Positions 6,029-8,889 of a stretch of DNA of 8,889 nucleotides are shown here, in pieces; position 1 is the stretch's first letter, and the number at the start of each line of letters is the position of its first letter. Below the pieces are notes generated by a model that saw only the letters and a list, made by a program, of their open reading frames with translations, was not told where the DNA came from and did no database searches. Source of the DNA: Holophagae bacterium (GTDB lineage Bacteria > Acidobacteriota > Thermoanaerobaculia > Thermoanaerobaculales > Sulfomarinibacteraceae); NCBI GenBank assembly GCA_030609785.1, contig JAUWTC010000072.1:1-8889 (forward strand). Reading direction: 5' to 3'. A program made the position numbers and the translations under genes.

Positions 6029-6666
6029 GCCGCGGCCTCGTCATCGCTTTCTGAGTCGGCACGCCTTACGAAGTGCAGGAGGTCGATCAGCCGAATCTCC
6101 ATCTCGGAGATGATGCCGCCGGCGCGGGCCTCGAGAAAACTGTGGGTGAACAGGGCGGGAATGGCAATGATCAGGCCGCTGGCGGTAGTTACCAGGGCCT
6201 CAGAAATGCCCAGAGACAAAGCCTCGGTGACCTGAGACCCGGCCGTGGCCACGACGGCGAAGATCTTGATCATGCCGACGACTGTCCCGAGAAGCCCCAA
6301 CAGCGGCGCGCCTGCGACGATGGTGCCCAGGGCTGCCAGACCGCGCTGGAGGTTGTGGAGTCGGTGTCGGGCGGTGTCTTCCATGATCTGTTTGAGCTCG
6401 TCATAAGGGGCGTGGCGGTTTTCGACCAAGGTGGCGACCAGATCGGCAAAGGGTCCCGGGTTGCGCCGGCAATAGTCGACGGCCTGCTTGAATTGTCCTC
6501 CCGCCAAGAGCTCGTTGAGGGTGGCGACCGTCGTCGGCTGCATGTAGTTGGACGCCCGCAGCATCCAGAGACGTTCGATGACGATGGCCACTGCGACCAG
6601 TGACAGCAGGGCCAGTGGAATCATCACGGGTCCGCCGGAGGAAAGGATGTTGAGAATATGAGTCAT
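6025..6666 (-). CDS. exbB: ExbB/TolQ-family proton channel protein
   Basis: This is the pore-forming stator subunit of the TonB motor, in the inner membrane. It has 213 residues, typical for the shorter ExbB proteins. Three membrane helices are visible: 13-31 (PVMIPLALLSLVAVAIVIE), about 111-136 with the signature GAPLLGLLGTVVGMIKIF, and about 152-174 with GISEALVTTASGLIIAIPAL. The conserved threonines of helices two and three (Thr128 and Thr160/161) are present. Between helices one and two lies the cytoplasmic domain. The tail is acidic (ADSESDDEAAA). The ATG at 6666 has AGGAG five bases upstream. It lies 11 bases after tonB and overlaps exbD by four bases, forming a tight operon. Confidence 0.95.
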   Translation of the reverse strand: MTHILNILSSGGPVMIPLALLSLVAVAIVIERLWMLRASNYMQPTTVATLNELLAGGQFKQAVDYCRRNPGPFADLVATLVENRHAPYDELKQIMEDTARHRLHNLQRGLAALGTIVAGAPLLGLLGTVVGMIKIFAVVATAGSQVTEALSLGISEALVTTASGLIIAIPALFTHSFLEARAGGIISEMEIRLIDLLHFVRRADSESDDEAAA

Positions 6667-6677
6667 GAGTGCTCCTG

Positions 6678-7619
6678 TTACCGACCGCCTCGGTCGGGCG
6701 GTCTCGAATTGTAAAAGAAAGTGATCGTCACACCCTCCCGGTCGACTCCGATCAAATCTGCCGGCAGAGGTCTGAAGGCTGAGGAGTCAAGAATGGCGTC
6801 ACGGGCCGCAAAGTCCATCGGTGGCTTGCCGCTCTCGTCGGTGATTTGGAGGCCGGTGACAGTGCCGTCTCGTTCGATGAAGAACCGGATTCGGACGGCG
6901 CCCGACACCCCCATTCGTGCAATAGCGGGGATGTCCCAGTTTCGGCGAATCTTGGCAAGCATCATCTTGGCGTAGGGCCCCCAGTCATACCACTGAGTGT
7001 CGAAACTCAGGCCCCCGGTGTCGACGCCGCCGCCCCGACGGTCAGGGTTCTCCCTGAGGCCGCCGACATCGGGCGGGAGGGCCCAAACGCCCGGAGGCGG
7101 CAGTTGGATCCTTGGAACCTGAGCATGGGGTGTAGGGACGGGCTCGTCAACCTCTCCAGCACCCTCGGGCTCCGGAACGACTTCGGGCTGAGGCTCCACC
7201 TGCGGCTGATCCGGTTGGTCCTCCTGGGGCTGTGGCACTTCGGCCGGTGGACCCGCCTGCTGGGGTGGGGCTCCGGCGTTGAAGGTCCGGCCGCCGTCGG
7301 CCTGAACCAACTGAGGGGTGTTCCCCTGAGACGAGGGGCTGGTTGACGCTTCTCCCTCGCCCCCGTGGGCACGACGGTCCATGTCCGAAAGCAGAGCCTT
7401 CTCGGGATCGTCAGGTTCTTCCTCTCGGTCCTCGGCCAAGTCGACGAATTCGAACTTCAACGGCGGGGACTCCGATTCGGGCTGTTGGATCTGCACGACG
7501 GGTTCTGCAGCCTGGGGCCAGACGTTCCCGACCCCCGGCACGATCATGAAAATCACAACCAGGTGAAGGAGAAGGGAGGCGATCAGCGCCCAGTGGAAGA
7601 TATTGCGGTCTCTATGCAT
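6678..7619 (-). CDS. tonB: TonB-family energy transducer
   Basis: TonB spans the periplasm and passes energy from ExbB-ExbD to outer-membrane receptors. The 313-residue protein has an N-terminal anchor helix (about 9-31) with Ser15 and His19 in the S-x3-H spacing used by TonB to contact ExbB. A long periplasmic linker rich in Pro, Glu and Gln (about 35-200; PQPQEDQPDQPQVEPQPE at 129-146) follows. Then comes a lead-in, SFDTQWYDWGPYAKMMLAKIRRNWDIP, and a C-terminal TonB domain (about 225-303) with GAVRIRFFIERDGTV and AILDSSAFRPLP. It ends in FFYNSRPPDRGGR. The ATG at 7619 is preceded by AAAGGG. It is first in the operon and has a sigma-54-like site just upstream, so it is probably transcribed separately from the MobA-like gene 224 bases away. 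A TolA-like role is possible but less likely. Confidence 0.92.
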   Translation of the reverse strand: MHRDRNIFHWALIASLLLHLVVIFMIVPGVGNVWPQAAEPVVQIQQPESESPPLKFEFVDLAEDREEEPDDPEKALLSDMDRRAHGGEGEASTSPSSQGNTPQLVQADGGRTFNAGAPPQQAGPPAEVPQPQEDQPDQPQVEPQPEVVPEPEGAGEVDEPVPTPHAQVPRIQLPPPGVWALPPDVGGLRENPDRRGGGVDTGGLSFDTQWYDWGPYAKMMLAKIRRNWDIPAIARMGVSGAVRIRFFIERDGTVTGLQITDESGKPPMDFAARDAILDSSAFRPLPADLIGVDREGVTITFFYNSRPPDRGGR

Positions 7620-7637
7620 TCAGCCCTTTGGGTTCTG

Positions 7638-7653
7638 AGCAAGAGTCTTGCCA
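7638..7653 (-). promoter_or_regulatory. Sigma-54-like -24/-12 site overlapping a palindrome, upstream of tonB
   Basis: On the - strand TGGCAAGACTCTTGCT matches the sigma-54 pattern TGGCACGN4TTGCW except for one base, with the required 10 bases between GG and GC. Transcription would begin near 7628, leaving only about eight bases before the tonB ATG, still enough to include AAGGG. The same bases form a perfect palindrome, GCAAGA-C-TCTTGC (7639-7651), so it may instead be an operator. An 8-bp palindrome, CAGATCTG, adjoins at 7652-7659. Confidence 0.45.
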
Positions 7654-7743
7654 GATCTGACGGTGGACAGGGGACCGGCACAGTGGCCCACCATCAGGCA
7701 AGCGAGATAGAAAGATGTGGGCACGTAAACAACTTGAAACGAA

Positions 7744-7781
7744 CGGGATATTCGTCCCGAAGTTCTGGGGGTTCAGAACCC
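7744..7781 (-). terminator. Two adjacent stem-loops after the MobA-like gene
   Basis: CGGGA (7744-7748) pairs with TCCCG (7755-7759), and on the - strand TTCGTTTC follows it, a weak T-tract. Next to it GTTCTG (7762-7767) pairs with CAGAAC (7774-7779); GGGTTC-A-GAACCC (7769-7781) is an alternative fold. They lie 60 to 100 bases beyond the stop of the MobA-like gene and are the best candidates for its terminator. Otherwise the 224-base gap to tonB holds only the sigma-54-like site and no gene. Confidence 0.4.
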
Positions 7782-7843
7782 GGCCTGAGGTGAAGAGCCG
7801 AAACGCCGAAAACACTCTCGGTCTGTATGTGCCGATTTGGCCG

Positions 7844-8458
7844 CTAACCATTGATCACACTCCACGCCTCAATGAGAGCTTCCGGGGTGTTGCAGTTGGC
7901 CCGAATGCCGCGGTCGTCCACCGGAACATCGTGTGCCGGCGCCGCTCGAAGGACCTCCCTGAGTGTCGGGCCTGGAAGGTGGCCGGCGGCAATTTCTTCG
8001 GCGATTCTGCGGCTGATCATGATGGGGTGCCCGTGCCGTTTCTCGAGGGTTGGAATGGCTGCCGGACATTCCTGGGCCGCCAGGACCATCATCGTCTCAG
8101 GTCGAATGAGCGGATGGTCTACCGGGAGGAGGATGAGCTTGCGCCAGTTCAGGTCTTCGAGCAGGTGCTGCAGCCCAAGTGTGATCGAAGCAAACATGTC
8201 CAGCCCCGGCCGGGGGAGCCGAAGGGGGCGGACCGAAGGGGGAATATCTCCGTCGATATCGGGAGGCAGGGTGGCGACAAGGGGCTCCAACCCACCTCGG
8301 AGCATGGCGTCGGCACAGGCCTCCAGGAAAGTTCGGCCGTCAGGAAGGCGGGCGAAGGCCTTGGGGCCCCCGAATCGGCGTCCCGCGCCCCCGGCGAGAA
8401 TCAACCCCGCCGTTCGCGAACTCAGGAATTCGGGGGCTGACGATGTGCGTGAGTGCAA
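7844..8458 (-). CDS. MobA/MocA-like nucleotidyltransferase
   Basis: This is a predicted transferase of a nucleotide to molybdopterin or a similar small molecule. With the start used here it has 205 residues. The nucleotide-binding loop LILAGGAGRRFGGPKAF is at about 19-35 and includes the catalytic-type Lys33. Metal-binding Asp114 lies in LLPVDHPLIRPETM, and the KRHGHPIMIS motif (about 140-149) is typical of the MocA/YgfJ group. The C-terminus reads DDRGIRANCNTPEAL; the NxNTPE pattern is closer to MobA, so MocA (CMP) and MobA (GMP) cannot be separated by eye. The start is uncertain. The frame runs open to a GTG at 8575 through A/T-rich repeat DNA encoding an implausible leader. A TTG at 8458 with AGGA close upstream is preferred, and a CTG at 8425 is possible. 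YqeB elsewhere in the window supports a molybdenum-hydroxylase role. Confidence 0.82.
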   Translation of the reverse strand: MHSRTSSAPEFLSSRTAGLILAGGAGRRFGGPKAFARLPDGRTFLEACADAMLRGGLEPLVATLPPDIDGDIPPSVRPLRLPRPGLDMFASITLGLQHLLEDLNWRKLILLPVDHPLIRPETMMVLAAQECPAAIPTLEKRHGHPIMISRRIAEEIAAGHLPGPTLREVLRAAPAHDVPVDDRGIRANCNTPEALIEAWSVING

Positions 8459-8535
8459 CGGTCCTACTCGATTCTGGAAAAATACTCGGCGATGAGACGG
8501 TCTGTCGGATTTGACAGCGTAGCCTTTTGCAAAAA

Positions 8536-8700
8536 GCCACAAGAAGAGCAGCCACAAAAAGGCACAAAAAAGCACAAAAAAGGAGGAAGAAACATTGAAC
8601 CTCTTTTTATAGTGTCTCGCTCGAGATTTTCATTGTCTTCATTGTCTTTCTCTTCGTGCATTTTTTCGCCTCTTTGTGGCTATTTTCCCCTCTTCGTGGC
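8536..8700. repeat. Nested A-rich inverted repeats with short tandem units
   Basis: Two arms nest. The inner arm GCCACAAAAAGGC (8551-8563) is complementary to GCCTCTTTGTGGC (8668-8680) with one mismatch. The outer arm GCCACAAGAAGAG (8536-8548) is roughly complementary to CCTCTTCGTGGC near 8689-8700. Inside are GCACAAAAAA twice in tandem (8562-8581) and TTCATTGTC twice in tandem (8629-8646). The 8459-8750 stretch shows no credible gene; this repeat fills most of it. Confidence 0.65.
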
Positions 8701-8750
8701 GGTGTCCTCCGATTTTCCAGGTGGCTGAGCTGACAGCTTCCCATAAATCA

Positions 8751-8774
8751 ACGCCCCCTCCAGGGAGGGGGCGT
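8751..8774 (-). terminator. Terminator-like hairpin after the RRM protein gene
   Basis: ACGCCCCCTCC at 8751-8761 is perfectly complementary to GGAGGGGGCGT at 8764-8774, an 11-bp stem that would open to a 4-base loop. It lies 21 bases past the stop of the RRM gene, and on the - strand TTGATTTAT follows, a modest T-rich tail. It is the strongest terminator candidate in the window. Confidence 0.7.
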
Positions 8775-8795
8775 GATGGTGGTTATGGTGTGGGC

Positions 8796-8889
8796 TTACC
8801 AGCTGTCGCGGCGAGGCTCCCGCTCCTGGCGCTCCATGGCCTCGTTGACCCGCAGCGGACGGCCGTCGAGATCTTTGCCGTTCATCTCC
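8796..8889 (-). CDS. RRM-type RNA-binding protein, C-terminal end (5' part outside the window)
   Basis: Only the last 31 codons are in the window, ending at a TAA (8798-8796). They read EMNGKDLDGRPLRVNEAME, the final helix-turn and beta-4 strand of an RNA recognition motif, followed by the short charged tail RQEREPRRDSW. In small bacterial RRM proteins (cyanobacterial Rbp type and relatives) the pattern is (M/L)NGxxLDGRxLxVNEA with an Arg-rich tail. These proteins bind single-stranded RNA, and some are cold-induced. The rest of the domain, including the RNP1 and RNP2 motifs, lies beyond the right edge, so it cannot be checked here. A strong hairpin follows the stop codon. Confidence 0.8.
   Translation of the reverse strand, partial: EMNGKDLDGRPLRVNEAMERQEREPRRDSW

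Noticed and set aside
7715..8440. 241-codon + strand frame
   Set aside because: It is antisense to the MobA-like gene, whose motifs are clear, and its product resembles no known family.

Overview
The window is a GC-rich stretch of bacterial chromosome. The gene content points to a Gram-negative, outer-membrane-bearing organism: a complete TonB-ExbB-ExbD operon, a patatin-like lipase, an HPRT, a molybdenum-hydroxylase maturation protein and a small RRM protein. The wording of the TonB protein and the many palindromic intergenic repeats remind me of Acidobacteriota such as Thermoanaerobaculia. That placement is an impression, not a proof.

Layout. 1-489 (+): C-terminal part of a HEAT-like protein, open at the left edge. 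490-1004: about 515 bases with no credible gene, holding a run of back-to-back perfect hairpins (535-850) bounded by a 17-base inverted pair. 1005-2770 (-): two-gene operon of a YqeB-family protein and a patatin-like phospholipase, joined by a GTGA overlap. 2771-3021: repeat-rich gap with a mirrored array of eight 9-bp units. 3022-3543 (-): hypoxanthine phosphoribosyltransferase. 3597-5384 (+): a 595-residue helical protein of unknown function, divergent from hpt. 5385-5608: gap between converging genes with a perfect 21-bp inverted repeat. 5609-7619 (-): tonB-exbB-exbD operon with a sigma-54-like site just upstream. 7844-8458 (-): MobA/MocA-like nucleotidyltransferase. 8459-8795: nested A-rich inverted repeats and a terminator. 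8796-8889 (-): C-terminal end of an RRM RNA-binding protein, cut by the right edge.

How the genes fit together. TonB, ExbB and ExbD form one energy-transducing machine that couples the proton gradient to outer-membrane transport. The YqeB-family protein and the MocA-like transferase belong to families used in maturing molybdenum hydroxylases, in YqeB's case the selenium-dependent ones. No hydroxylase, selD, yqeC or xdhC gene is visible here, so that pathway is suggested but not complete. The remaining genes are housekeeping or unknown.

I do not see a clear new defence or mobile system. The least explained pieces are the hairpin array at 535-850, the mirrored 9-mer array at 2877-2943, and the 595-residue protein.
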